From the NCBI RefSeq assembly GCF_000003815.2, contig NC_049993.1, positions 16,797,017-16,861,016 of the forward strand: DNA of 64,000 nt. The letters run 5' to 3'. This DNA is from Branchiostoma floridae (Eukaryota > Chordata > Leptocardii > Amphioxiformes > Branchiostomatidae). Shown piece by piece: positions 1 to 11,167 of this stretch. The number at the start of each line of letters is the position of its first letter. The stretch's first letter is position 1. The translations under genes and the position numbers were made by a program. Below the pieces are notes generated by a model. The model saw only the letters and a list, made by a program, of their open reading frames with translations. It did not search any database and was not told the DNA's origin.

Positions 1-226
1 CAAGTACTCCTCCGACACTGCATTACGAGAAGATCTGTCTGGTACTGTATGTGCTGGCTTTGTTACCTACCCAGTGCACTTTTCAAAAAGTTACCTCAAG
101 CCCCGTGAGATCCAAACCTACAGAAGGCCGGATCTAGTCTTGCTGAGTAGCCGTGTGTACAGTCAGATACTCTGCTAATGTACTTGAGGGACCACTTCAC
201 GGTTGCAATGGCGAAGTCTCAAGAAA

Positions 227-245
227 TGTGTGTGTGTGTGTGTGT
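227..245. repeat. (TG)n microsatellite
   Basis: This is a run of about nine TG units. A shorter run sits at the equivalent place in the second tandem copy (about 640-654), so the microsatellite predates the duplication. Confidence 0.95.
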
Positions 246-863
246 ATGTTTTTTAGTCATACTTGTACGTTTTGCAAGGTATTCCCATTATAAATGTAAT
301 GATACCAGAAATCCAAATTTGAACGTACCGACGTCGCCAAAGTACCACAGTGCAGTGAGATACCCTTAACTCTATCCAGCTTGGTCGGTACTTCATGACA
401 AGTACTCCTCCGACACTGCATTACAAGTAAGATCTGTCTGGTACTGTATGTGCTGGCTTTGTTATCTACCCCAGTGCACTTTTCAAAAAGTTATATCTCA
501 AGCCCCGTGAGATCCAAACCTACAGAAGGCCGGATCTAGCCAGCCTGAGTACCCACGCGTACCCTTAGATAGAGAGAAGAACTGCTAAATGTACTTGAGG
601 GACTACTTCACGGTTGCAATGGCGAAGTCTCAAGAAATATGTGTGTGTGTGTGTTTTAGTCATACTTGTACGTTTTGCATGATATTCCCATTATAAAGTC
701 AAGGATAACACAAATTCAATTCAGAACGTAGCGGCGCCGCCAAAGTACCACAGTCCAGTCAGAAACGCCTTCAAACTATACAGTTTAGTCGGTACTCTTC
801 TGACACTGCGTTACGAGTAAGATCTGCCTGGTGCTGAGTACTGGCTTTGTTATCTAACCCAAT

Positions 864-1537
864 GGGTATCAGGTCTTTTCGTCCCCTAGATCTTTCTCCC
901 TTAGTCCTTTCGTTCCCGTCTTGGATGTTTCGTCCTCGTCATGGTTCTTTCGTCCTCGTCATGTTACAGTGTTTAACCCCCAAAAGGCAACTTATAAGAC
1001 ATTTTATCACGTCTTATTCCGTAGTTGATTAAATCTAATACTTTGAAAGCATTTTCCGACCGCATATATCGGGAAAATAGTTGCTCAGTCCTTCGTTGGA
1101 CGGCGTCACACTCTGACTACAATATAATTCCAGTCGGTCCGGATCATTGGTGAATTCACCAACATGAATATCTTAATGTTTTTCAAAATGTGCATACAGT
1201 CAGTTATGTTGTTAAAGTTTCCTATATAAGTTTGTTTATTTACTCAGACAAACTCGGTAAAAGGTGCGCACGAGCGCTTTGCAACATGCGTAAACATCCA
1301 AGATGGCGGACCCGGCGGCATGAAAATGTTTTACTCGTCCGTTTTGTGCCGGTTATCGAAAGTGGAAGACTAAAACAAATCAAAAATGTACTTTTTTTAA
1401 TAGAAGTTTGATAAAAACTCTTATAGAAATTTTGTGACTTGACAATAACTTGTTGCATAGACAAGCATCATCCGAGGACGAAACGTCCATGCCGAGGACG
1501 GGGACGAATTGTTTAGGGGACGAAAAGACTAGTAACC
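864..1537. mobile_element. DNA transposon (MITE-like) inserted in a tandem copy
   Basis: The terminal inverted repeats are GTCTTTTCGTCCCCTA (from 873) and its reverse complement TAGGGGACGAAAAGAC (1514-1529); GGGT/ACCC lies at the outer ends. Subterminal TTTCGTCCTCGTCATGG-like repeats also recur inverted. The interrupted third copy of the 398-bp repeat continues on both sides, which fixes the boundaries. A target duplication is unclear (possibly ACCC). There is no transposase, so the element is non-autonomous. The superfamily is not assigned. Confidence 0.85.
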
Positions 1538-1759
1538 CCCCAGTGCACTTTTCAAAAAGTTACCCCAAAGCCCCGTGAGATCCAAACCTACAGAAGGCCG
1601 GATCTAGCCAGCCTGAGTAGCCGTGCGTACCCTTAGATAGAGAGAAGACCTGTTAATGTACTTGAGGGACCACTCCACGGTTATAATGGTTACCTCTCAG
1701 GAGAAGCGTGAAGTGCATTATGTAAGGCCTAATGGAGTCACATCCACTGATTCCTACAT

Positions 1760-1932
1760 CACATTTCCAAATCGGGGCCCGGTCGGGCAGATATTTGGAA
1801 CGAAAAGTATGATATAAAAGACACTAAAATACACAAGTAAAGATAATAGTCGTGGGGATTATACTTTTTACGTACACATTTCTATTCTTCGTTTCCACAA
1901 ACTGCCCTGCCAGGCCCCGGTTTGGAAATGTG
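1760..1932. mobile_element. Inverted-repeat element, 45-bp arms
   Basis: Arms at 1760-1804 and 1888-1932 are imperfect inverted copies. The outer part is CACATTTCCAAATCGGGGCC against GGCCCCGGTTTGGAAATGTG. The 83-bp centre is AT-rich and non-coding. It is probably a small MITE; no clear target duplication is seen. Confidence 0.7.
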
Positions 1933-2104
1933 TCCCATGTTTCCCTCCAACCCCACCGGTATATCTCTTCATGGATTGCTGTTCCTATCCACGGCTTAGG
2001 CTTACTAAATCCAGACTTTCCTAGTCTGATCCCTTAATCTTGCAATCTCAAGGCAGTCTTCAAAGATGTGCTCCGGTACTTTACCGTTTGGAATGGCAAC
2101 TGAC

Positions 2105-2760
2105 ATGAATTTCCTCACTTCACTCAGGTGGAAATGATGTTAAATGGAGGTCCTCTGTTTGAGGAAAGGCACACCTTAAAGAACCCACCGCACTTATCGA
2201 AAAGACTAGGGTCCTTCCTAGGGCTGGGTACCGGTACAGAGAAGTCAGGTCCAGGTCCGGTTCAGGTCCAAAGGATCAGGTCCAGGTCCGGACCTGAACC
2301 TGGACCTGATTCAGATTGACTCATACCAATGGTCCATTACACTACAAAGAAATCTGTTTGGTGGAGTATTAGACTTACACTGGCGTTTTAAAATCCTACA
2401 ACGCCAACTGCACCTGTGCGATTGGCTGTAAAACTTGGTAGAAACTACTATAAACTCTACTCTACTTCACTCTTGTCATTTTCTTCCAACTGCAAGCGCC
2501 AAAACGTGTGAATGCCTGATAAAATAATATGTTAACTATATAATAGGTCCAACATCCGGTCCACCTAATTTTTTAGGGTCCGGTTTTTCTGGACCGGTCC
2601 AATAAGAAAAACCGGTTTTGTACCGGTACGCTGTACCGATACCCAGCCCTAGTCCTTCCAGTTTGAGTGGACCAAATAAATCCCGCATATGCAGCTGGTA
2701 ATCTTCAGTACAAACCTGGTGTGTTACGCCATAAGGCGGTTTGCCGGGTACGCGATACAA
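2105..2760 (+). mobile_element. SINE-B tail split by a hAT insertion
   Basis: Bases 2114-2218 match the 3' part of the SINE-B copy at 44095-44580; shared blocks include TTTGAGGA and TTAAAGAACCCACC followed by CACTTAT. The match is broken by the hAT element at 2219-2651 and resumes after the duplicated GTCCTTCC. The tRNA-like head is not recognisable here. Confidence 0.6.
2219..2651 (+). mobile_element. Non-autonomous hAT element with 8-bp TSD
   Basis: The element starts TAGGGCTGGGTACCGGTACA and ends with the inverse (CGATACCCAGCCCTA). It is flanked by the perfect 8-bp duplication GTCCTTCC (2211-2218 and 2652-2659), a hAT hallmark. It is 433 bp with no transposase. The 5' interior carries a short run of CAGGTC and CCGGAC motifs that can fold on itself. 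Relatives lie at 13665, 50831 and 60378. Confidence 0.92.
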
Positions 2761-3033
2761 GCAAATACAAACTTCTTTCTGTACCATAGATTACGATGGT
2801 CTACCTTGCCGAACTTTCTTAGCCAATCAGGTCTTTTCCAACTTCTGAAGGCGTCTCATTATTTTATAGTGTGAATGTGGATCGATGGCATAGGCGTGGG
2901 AGTGTTTTTTGACCTTCATTTAACCTTGAAAATTACATATTTTCAACCTTGGTCATTTTTTATGAGTTCAAGGAAACTCTTGATAAATATTACGATTCAT
3001 ATAGTCGCGTATGAAGGTTCGGCATCCAGGTGA

Positions 3034-3127
3034 TAAGATACGCTAACTAGTAGTTAATTAAGCATCTGACTATGATTTTCCAAAATCATATCCAGTTGCT
3101 TGAGTAACTGCTGTTTGGCGTATCTTA
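3034..3127. mobile_element. Small foldback MITE
   Basis: The two halves are imperfect inverted copies of about 47 bp. The left half begins TAAGATACGC and the right half ends GCGTATCTTA. The arm sequence CCAGTTGCTTGAGTAACT is shared with the element at 18200-18343, so this is a family and not a chance hairpin. Confidence 0.75.
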
Positions 3128-3230
3128 AACGTTATTTTGCCACCCCATAGCCTACTAACAAGCTCCATGTGTCCCCGGAAAGATAGTAGAAATTGACCAA
3201 ATAGACAGATAACAAACATTCCATTTAGCT

Positions 3231-3858
3231 GGCCAAAAACTACAGTTGTAGACACAGGGATTGTATTTTTGTAACTCCTCTGGTATGTTTTGTAACTCGT
3301 TTGGAATTTGATCTGTCTCTTTGTGCAGTTTCACTATATTCCCAGCGACATGTGGAACCTGGTAGAGACTGGTCACCCCCTTTAGTATTTAATTCCAATC
3401 CGCTCGTCATGCACGAACTTAAACATGGGTAGGTAACGGCCCGGGTACCTTTTAGGGGAATCCTTGTCAAAAGAATACTCGGAAAGATGCTGCAAGTGCC
3501 TTCAATACTCTGGGCTACACGATGAGGCAAATACACGGGTGGTAAAGTCTGATAGTCACAGGCCAAAAATTACAGTTGGAAACATAGGGATTGTATTTTT
3601 CTAACTTCTCTGGCGTGTTATCCGTCTATTTGTTCAATTTCTACTGTTTTTTCCAATCCCTTGCGTCAGGAAGGCTATTTAGTCCCGATTTCTGCGTCAT
3701 GAACGAACTTAACATGACTGCACAAACTTAACATTCGATGGTACCTTTTAGGAGAACCAAAGGAATACTCGGAAAGATGCTCCAAATGCCCCCAACACCC
3801 TGGAGCAGACGATGACGCAAATACCCCGGGTAGTAGAGTCTGATAGTCACACGGGACT
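3231..3858. repeat. Tandem duplication, 330-bp unit
   Basis: Unit 1 is 3231-3560 and unit 2 is 3561-3858. Both begin GGCCAAAAA and end with a TCTGATAGTCACA block. Shared landmarks include GGGATTGTATTTTT, GAATACTCGGAAAGATGCT and GACGAT or ACGATG before GCAAATAC. Open frames on either strand are broken by indels between units. Confidence 0.88.
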
Positions 3859-3992
3859 TAAAGTATATCAAACACCTCCATCGCTCATTACTATCCGCCT
3901 ACGCGCCTCACTTCAGGTCATTCAACTCACGTTTCCTGATACATTACTGTTCTATCTCGTCGCAAATGACCGAGCCTCACTACAAGAAAAGA

Positions 3993-4266
3993 AAAGTGAT
4001 CCAGTTTTAGCTCACTGAAGAGCTAGTCTTCTACTGGTCGTGACAGAGAGAGCAAGCGCTATGTACAGTACTTACAGGTTCATTGTACTGGGGAAATTCC
4101 CCTAGCTCTTTACGACAAGCACAATGAACAGTGGACCACGGCTTAACGTCATGCCCTATAGAATGCAACCCTTCCCGGTAACATGCATGCTGGGTGAGCG
4201 ACACAGCCGGAATCGAACTCACGGCTTTCAAAGGCAGGGCCTCTAGCCACCGGACTACGCACGCTA
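3993..4266 (-). mobile_element. SINE-A, tRNA-derived, minus strand
   Basis: Read on the minus strand from 4266, it starts with a tRNA-like head (TAGTCCGGTGGCTAG, then GAGTTCGATTCCGGC as B box). A unique body follows, including TGTTCATTGTGCTTGTCG. It aligns along its whole length to the plus-strand copy at 6692-6968. No intact tRNA gene is implied because the acceptor arms do not pair. Confidence 0.85.
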
Positions 4267-4269
4267 AAT

Positions 4270-5310
4270 TAAACTCCTTCACTTTTAAATATAGCAGCCC
4301 TTCCGCTAGTCTAACACCTAAGAGCTTAATGGCAACACTTCTAAGTCAGGAGAAGGGTGAACATCCTGATCTTGTTGCATAATGCTAACATATATCAACT
4401 ATAGTCAGGATAAGAACTGCGTGTGGCCATGGTGTGGGAGGTGTCATTACGGGTTACCATAGTGACTGAAAATCCTGAGCCCCTATTACTTACTGTAGAA
4501 GAGGAGATGGTTCTCAAGAGTTAGAGGTCTATTACCGCAAGCTCTCGAGGAAGAGGCCCAATACGTTGCTGACGGATGCTGGCTTAGACTGAGACATATA
4601 AAGCTCTCCGGTCCAGTGATGATCAATGTTATACTATGGTAGGTCTCATAGCCCAACTGGTGACTTGTACTGTTGATAAATAGCCCAATAATGTGCATTG
4701 AACGGACCAGTCAGTTAGCAACGTCAGCAGGAAAAATCTTACTAATCTGTCCGATACACAGAAACGAATCTCTGTTCTCTCAGTGCCATCTAAGGCAGAT
4801 GTTGCTCATGCTAGAACCATGCATTCATACCAAATCAATAAGTTAAATGCATACCTGACACAAAGGCATATTATCTAAATGTGCGACAGAAGAAATCGAT
4901 ATAAAATATTTCCCCTATCGCATCAACTTCCACCCGTGCAAGTTTAAATTTGCCAAGATCTGGTCCATGTATGTCCACAGCGCAACTGTCCGGCGTTATT
5001 AAGTCAAGGCTTCCACACGTCTTGCCTGTGTGACGAATGATCCCGATGTTTTTCCTCTGGCTCTTGTTATAGTCAATTCATCTACATAATTGCAATCCTT
5101 GTAATACGCTAAAAGACGGTGTATGATATAGGAGCTGCCGTGATCGTATATTACACAACAGAAAGTACAGCTTAATTGAAACGACAGAAATTACAGTGAC
5201 GTTTGTATGGTCAAATATAAACTACAAAATAAAGGGGATATAGAGTAAATTTAAAACTCTACTACCTAAACAATTTAGGATAATAAGAAAACCTCCATAC
5301 AATCCGGTGG
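4270..5310. other. Stretch with no supported gene
   Basis: This is mixed-composition single-copy DNA. Short frames exist on both strands, but I see no splice-bounded open segment and no repeat shared with the rest of the window. Confidence 0.5.
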
Positions 5311-5555
5311 GGCTAAACATGAGTGTCACTATCTTTTCTAATCACAAAGCAATCTTTTATGTATTTACCTATCTTAGCATTATGAAGGCGGTCGGATCTA
5401 AAGGTATAGTCGAATCTACTTCTGGTATCGAGTATCGTAAAATCTGTAGTATTTAGATATATATAGGAATGTGAATAACTTATTGTGTAACATATCGTAC
5501 ACAGAACACTCCACGATGAAGTGAAATTTATTTTCACAAGCTTTTCTACTTCCAG

Positions 5556-5739
5556 CGGCGAGAAATTACACGCCACGCCAGGAGACGCACTGGAGCGTGG
5601 GAACACCAAAGACCTTCTGAACACACCGATCCATATTTCTGAAAATGTTCTCTGGGGCACATCCAGAGCGACTTATCAAACTCAACGTGGAAATGAAAAG
5701 GGCAAATCCTCTGACAGCAGTGCATTTGGCGTAGATTAG
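5556..5739 (+). CDS. Candidate 3'-terminal coding exon, unknown protein
   Basis: A good acceptor (pyrimidine-rich CTTTTCTACTTCCAG) ends at 5555. The following frame stays open for 61 codons to TAG at 5737. The peptide is hydrophilic: it starts GEKLHATPGDALERGN and ends SSDSSAFGVD, with no membrane segment or known motif. No AATAAA follows closely. An overlapping frame on the opposite strand is also open, which lowers confidence. I do not recognise the protein, and the exon call is inference from one splice site plus an open frame. Confidence 0.3.
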
Positions 5740-6207
5740 GATATAACAGACTTTTCGGTACGTGGTTTTATGTAGATAGATATAGATTGCCAGATAGATA
5801 GACCAAGATTGTTATTTTGTTAGATAGATCGATACTATCAAGGTCCTTGATACCTTGAAATACTGTGTACTTCGGCATGCGTGGCTGCATAACTAAGCTA
5901 GCAAATGAAAAACTCGATAGGCATCTTGATTTTTAGAATTCTACTTCTTGTTGCTCTATCTAGCTTTTCGTTTTTATCGAACCCTATGTGCCACAAACCT
6001 GAACCCAAGCACAAGAAAACAGTCAAGGAACCAGAAATACACCGTTAGATATTGCACTACAACTGATACTACTACAACAAAAGGTACAGTCAATGGCTCT
6101 GTGCTATCAAAAAAGGAAACAGAACGTACTTGATAATCCTGCGCCGTACATACCGCACAACAGTCCTTGTAACAGCTTATATTTTAACAGCACACCACTA
6201 GACTTAC

Positions 6208-6403
6208 CTTCGTGATTCTCCCAGCTACTGCCACCGACAACGTTCGGATTGTGGGATTTATCTTGAAGGGGTGGTTCAGTATTGGTTTGATATGGGTTGA
6301 AACGGTTTCGGGGAGAACCGTTAGATATCGGAAACCACTCTGATGGTCTGTCAGGATCAGGAATGTATTCGTGTACACCAGTTGATCCAATAGTGATGGC
6401 CAT
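6208..6403 (-). CDS. Candidate first coding exon, unknown protein
   Basis: ATG at 6403-6401 lies in a good context (AATCATGG). The frame is open for 65 codons plus one base, then meets GAAG followed by a consensus GTAAGT donor (phase-1 intron). The peptide begins MAITIGSTGVHEYIPDPDRP and is rich in Pro, Asn, Ser and Gly, with no signal peptide or membrane segment. Such a composition suits a disordered cytosolic N-terminus. The next exon would lie at lower coordinates, but I could not pick one in phase. I do not recognise the family. Confidence 0.45.
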
Positions 6404-6691
6404 GATTTGTAAAGTGGTTTTGTTTTTATGTAGCCAGGCTAATTGGCTTTACCCACAATGAATGCGTATTTAGGCCCCTGTACCAGTAAACTAAAATGAG
6501 AAGAGCAATAAAGTTGAGAATTGGCACAGACATGCAATTTGAGAAAATCACTTGTGCTTAAAGAAAAAAAAAAGACCTTAAAACGAGGGAATAACAAACC
6601 GTCCATAAAGTTTATTGGTTTAATGGTCCGTATCACAGATGGCTTTCTAATTCGGCAGGATGGTTAAATTTAAAGGTCATTATAAGAGTTT

Positions 6692-6968
6692 GGTAGCGTG
6701 CGTAGTCCAGTGGTTAGTGGCCCTGCCTCTGGTACTAGAAGTCGTGTGTTCGATACCGGCTGTGTTGCTCACCTGACATGCACGCTACCGGAAAGGGTTA
6801 CAGTCCTTCGGAGGGGGCGTTAAGCCGTAGCTATAGCCCACTGTTCATTGTACTTGTCGAAAAGAGCTTGGGGAATTTTCCTGGTACACTGAACCTGTAA
6901 AATACTGTACATAGCCTCTGTTCTCTCTGTCAAGCTCTTATGTGAGATAAAACTGGATCGAGATCACT
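6692..6968 (+). mobile_element. SINE-A, tRNA-derived, plus strand
   Basis: An A-box-like TAGTCCAGTGGTTA lies at 6703-6716 and a B-box-like TGTTCGATACC at 6747-6757. The 44-bp offset is that of a tRNA gene. The body matches the minus-strand copy at 3993-4266, including CTGTTCATTGTACTTGTCG and ACTGTACATAGC. A poly-T run follows at about 6970. Confidence 0.88.
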
Positions 6969-7097
6969 ATTTTTTTTAAATTCGTATTACAGCGGGTTGA
7001 CGATCGACAGCAATTTAGGTAATTCTAGGTCAGCAGTAGATACTAAGAGTATGTCAAACAAAAGCTGTCTGTCTTGTGTCGGATGGGGTAATCGCCT

Positions 7098-7294
7098 AGT
7101 CTCCAAGCAGACGTGTCAGCTGCACGGATAAAGATAGAGAGGAATTGGCCCAAATAGGGACAAACAAGTTGCCATGGGATTTCAGTCAGTCTTTTGCAGT
7201 CTATCCAGACAGCTAGTTCACTACTAGGCTTTTATTCCTAACTTTGCCAAAGTCCAATGTTACTATTCGGCAAGGCGGGAGTCTGGAAGAGACT
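7098..7294. mobile_element. Dispersed repeat, first copy
   Basis: It begins TAGTCTCCAAGCAGACGTGT and aligns with 9786-9969; both contain ATTTCAGTCAGTCTTTTGCA and end near GGGAGTCTGG. The outer AGTCTC/GAGACT ends are inverted, which suggests a MITE related to the 9-bp-TSD element at 46118. Confidence 0.7.
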
Positions 7295-7299
7295 CTATC

Positions 7300-8470
7300 A
7301 CAGCTACCTATAGTTTCTGTGGCACAACATTAAACAACATTACGGAGATGTGATAAGCCTGAGTGATATCCTAACGTACAAGTCGTGATATATAACGGGG
7401 GCCGCCCTAAGACGGTCCCCGTCGTAAGACGGTACGGATTTTTTGCTGATCTTATTATCCATAAGTACACCGTGTTTGTTGCCACTGACTATGCTGATTA
7501 CAAAGGTAAATAAACCAAGTCCATGCACACAGCTTTGATTTGCATTCCAAGTATACTTTAACATATTTACTTCATGTTTTTAAGAGCAGAATTCTAACAG
7601 TAATGTTGACAGTGCTGAATCACTGCGGTCACCGGCCTCTGCGTATTGGCGGCTCGTGTCGCTAACTATACGAACTCATCCAAGCAGTCATACAACTGCC
7701 ATGATACACATAAATAAAGCTCCATAAAACACTATGAATATGGGTCTTCAAATGTTTGTTGAGCAGAAAAGCAACCAAAAGGAAGCGACATAAACATTGC
7801 CACCATTGTACTCCCAAAGGAGTGTGGCCGTGAAGGTGGCAGACTAGAGAACGCTCCAAAGATCTATTTGACTGTAACAAATGATTCGTGCTGTCTATGA
7901 AAATAAGACTTGACAGAGAGATGTAGATGATATTTTCATATAATCAGACAGAGTTTTGTTGATGTTGGCGGTGTCGTTTTTTCGTAATGTTTTTTTTAGT
8001 CGGGCATTCACAATCAGTGCATTCAGCCCATTGCTCGTAAAACATCAGCTGGATTGTTCTACGTACAGCCTTCCTCATGTGAGACAAGAAGTACATACAG
8101 TCACGATTTTATTGTCAAAAGAAAGCTAAAATATCATACTATTAATTTTTTTCTGTGTACTTAAATTTACCACTTACTTCTGAAGAGAGCAAAATATAAA
8201 AAAAAGCGTACCGAGTTAGGCACACTGTCCAGCGTATCACAAAATTGGAAGGTTACATACACGAAATTGTCTCTCAGTGTTTGTCGCTTGTAACACGCAG
8301 CGCGAAAGGTTCATGAACCACATGAATGCATTTCTTATTCAAGTGTTCAAATGTTGTTCAAATCTATGAGTAAAAAATTCAGTCATCAAAATTTGACCAC
8401 TCTCAGGCAACTAGCGACGGAGCGCCATGAGTTTGAGCGCAAGAAAAAGCGTACCGTGTTGGGGCACCTC
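7300..8470. other. Stretch with no supported gene
   Basis: Mostly AT-rich single-copy sequence. Two A-rich patches each precede AAAAAGCGTACCG (near 8200 and 8443), a short dispersed motif. I see no convincing exon. Confidence 0.45.
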
Positions 8471-8474
8471 CCGT

Positions 8475-8634
8475 TATGAATGAGTGGATAAAAGAAATGA
8501 TGAATGAGTGAATGGATGACTGACTGACTAGATGGATGGATGAGTGAATGAATGACTGCAGGAATGAATGAATGAATTAATTGATGAACGATTGAATGAA
8601 GGAATGGCTTACTGAGTGAATGAAGGAAAGAAGG
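8475..8634. repeat. Degenerate (GAAT)n / (GATG)n microsatellite
   Basis: About 160 bp of imperfect tetranucleotide repeats (GAATGA, GGATGGAT, TGACTGAC). Frames through it are low-complexity artefacts. Confidence 0.9.
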
Positions 8635-8880
8635 TTGCGTTGTATTTGCGGAGAGGACGAAAGCGAATCAACAGCTATGTTAGGTGTGAATATAATGCTA
8701 TAATACGATGTACATGTAGGCTTAAAGCACGATCGCGTTGTAGACAGGGACAAAGCCTTGTGGTACAAACTATCGATATAGTCTTATAATGACATTTAGG
8801 TCCGCCTGCAACAGCGAGATAACAGTTGCTATACAGAAATAAATTCCTTGAATTTGCAACACGAAAAAGAATCAAGTTGA

Positions 8881-8959
8881 AGGCTGTCACCTTTTCTCCT
8901 TGTAGGAATACGTCATAATTGTCACCTTTATATACTACAGAAAAGGTGACTGTAAGCCA
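8881..8959. repeat. Short inverted repeat
   Basis: GGCTGTCACCTTTTCT at 8881 is mirrored by AGAAAAGGTGAC ending near 8950, with about 40 bp between. It could be a small MITE or a chance hairpin. Confidence 0.45.
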
Positions 8960-9299
8960 ATCTTCGTGGCCGTTGTGATAATGCTTTCACTGATCTGTCC
9001 CGAGTAGTTACTGTAATAAGGTTTTCAAGCCCAGTTCACCAATAACAGGTGGTGTGACAGTAATTACCCCACAAATACGCAAGTCTTTCGCCCTTTAATG
9101 CACGTCAAAACGTGGACGGTTTACGTAAACTCGTTTAAGCGTCACGCGCTTTGAAAAGGAATGGCTTTGAAATCATCTCAAATTCCTGAAACGTCCTACG
9201 AGTTAAATCAATGCAACAGGCAACAGCTTTTAAGAAAGCGCTCTAAAAGCGTGGAACTTTGTACAGGAGCTCCTGTGGTGTTGTGGTGTTGCGTGCTCG

Positions 9300-9440
9300 C
9301 TTCCAGGAAGAGTTACAGAATCTGAGTTGAGCAACAGCAACTTAATTCAGCCAGTTTTACAGCATTGTATGAAAGGCTGCAACGTTGTTTTAGTATGTCC
9401 ATGTATGTATGTATATGTATGTTTGAATAAACCATTGATA
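9300..9440 (+). mobile_element. Possible LINE 3' tail
   Basis: A single-copy stretch ends in a run of GTATGTAT units followed by TTTGAATAAACC, resembling the 3' ends of animal non-LTR retrotransposons. No coding remnant is attached, so this is weak. Confidence 0.25.
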
Positions 9441-9785
9441 TAACAGTTTTGTCTTTTGGGGGACGAAAATACGAACATCATGAAATTAAATGTATATCGG
9501 CGTTTGCAATGTAATATGTTTTTATCGATGGGAATTTGTTAATGATAATTCTTAATGAGCAAAATATTATCAATACAAGTTCAAACAATATTGTAACGAT
9601 GCACTTATATGTAAACTACAGCACAATTCAGTCATCTAGTTCGTTGCCTTGTCCATCTGTAAACAGTGTACACAAAGTAAACCAGTTGCACAACTAAGCA
9701 AAGACGGACTTTTGGTACGTGTAAGGTGGAGCGCGTCATTTGTTGTCACCAACATTGGAATGCCCGGAAATCGTCGTTGATATGT

Positions 9786-9969
9786 AGTCTCCAATCAGAC
9801 GTGTCAGCTGGACGAATTTGGCCAAATAGGAACAAATATAAGTTGCCATGACATTTCAGTCAGTCTTTTGCAGTCTATCCGGCCGAGCAGATCGCTGCTA
9901 GGCTTTTTTTCATAACTTGGCCAAGGTCTCCTATGACTATTCGGTCATTTGGGAGTCTGGTAGAGACTG
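9786..9969. mobile_element. Dispersed repeat, second copy
   Basis: It matches 7098-7294 through most of its length; landmarks are TCAGACGTGTCAGCTG, ATTTCAGTCAGTCTTTTGCA and GGGAGTCTGG. It is separated from the first copy by about 2.7 kb in the same orientation. Confidence 0.75.
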
Positions 9970-10970
9970 GTTGATATGCACTGGGCGTTTAGTTCTTAGT
10001 GTGTTATTACCTCTGTGAAAAATGGAGGCATTGCTTTTGGTGTTGATTGTAATGATGTTGAAATGCGGGTAGGTGTTGGGAAGACAAATGTAAAGGTCAA
10101 GTTCGATTTTGGCCCCCTCGTGTATGACCTTGTCGGAGAAGTGCTGGTTTGAATCCAACTGACACAACTTCCCACATGTCTAACCAAATGCAATTAATCG
10201 AGTTTGTTTCAGCGGATAGCGACGAAAACAACTTACATCGCCTCGGCTAAGAGCCTATAAGTGAGAAACTGATTACAGCTTGTTGGGCATACGGCATCAC
10301 AATTACAGTACAAACTTCCACATCTACCGCCTGTATTATATGGTGCGGCAGCGCTAATGGACAAGGAAATGGTTACAAATAGACCTAATTCATGGATCCG
10401 CTTCTTTACGTGCAGTTTAATAGAGCGAGCGGCAAGGCTATAATCATCTATAATCATCTATAATCATTCTAATGGACACGGTTATGAGAAATTGCTGGCT
10501 ATTTCCTGATAAGGTTTTTTTATTCACATATATTTTATGAGTATCGGAATAAAAGTAAAATTTGCTAATATAAAGCCTTCTACTGAAAAACATAAAGAAA
10601 GTAAGAAACAGAATGTCAACATGCATGCCTTAAAACGCACAGAATTGGTAACAGAAATAAAGTAAGGTTAGGCAAGAAATGTTGGTGCCCTGTCAATTAG
10701 GATAATCTACCTATGCTATGAATTCAAGTATGGACAAAGTCTATACAATTTTGGAAATGTTTGTCAATGTTTTGTCAATGATTTAATTATTAAGGTTCTC
10801 GCGGGCAAACACACATTTACTCAAATTTTCACCTTATTACACACGTCAGGCTTAACCATAGCCACATAAATCACATAATAAAATAGCTACATACGAACAA
10901 CGACTTGTAGATTCCGGTTAACATGTGCATAACATACATAATAGGTTAAAGTCGACTTATTGGAAAACGG
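9970..10970. other. Stretch with no supported gene
   Basis: AT-rich sequence containing a short triplicated CTATAATCAT block near 10440-10470. Nothing coding or clearly mobile could be recognised. Confidence 0.45.
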
Positions 10971-11020
10971 TACCGAGTTACAAGCAGTACAGGTAATGGC
11001 TAACACAAGTGTTGATGGCA

Positions 11021-11101
11021 CTACTGTGTAATTGTCTTGTTGTATAGACGGATGGCGCTATGGAGGAAGGACTTGCTGAGTCTCTTAGTACGGGCTTTTG
11101 G
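11021..11101 (-). pseudogene. LINE reverse transcriptase C-terminal fragment
   Basis: The minus-strand frame ends in the peptide PKARTKRLSKSFLHSAIRLY and a stop. This matches a second locus at 39285-39368 (PKARTSRLRNSFLHYTIRLY) and resembles the short Arg-Ser/Asn-Phe motif near the C-terminus of CR1/L2-type LINE proteins. Only the last codons and some 3' UTR (down to about 10970) survive, as expected of a 5'-truncated insertion. Confidence 0.55.
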
Positions 11102-11167
11102 TAAACTGATTGTCCTAAAATGTGAAAGCGACGTTGACCCTTGTAGCAATAAAGAACATGATGTACT

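Larger units (their letters stand above)
1..1735. repeat. Tandem duplication, about 398-bp unit, third copy interrupted
   Basis: The segment starting CAAGTACTCCTCCGACACTG at 1 recurs at 399 with few differences. A third, degraded copy begins near 789, is interrupted at 864, and resumes at 1538 with CAGTGCACTTTTCAAAAAGT. Each of the first two copies carries a (TG)n run at the same internal position. No coding signal is visible; the short frames across it are not conserved between copies. Confidence 0.9.

Noticed and set aside
4150-4266. Possible tRNA genes at SINE heads (also 6692, 31507, 34590, 44100)
   Set aside because: B boxes are present but acceptor stems and anticodon arms do not pair; the sequences continue into SINE or LTR bodies.
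9937-10193. Two overlapping minus-strand frames
   Set aside because: Overlap in different frames with no conservation or splice evidence.
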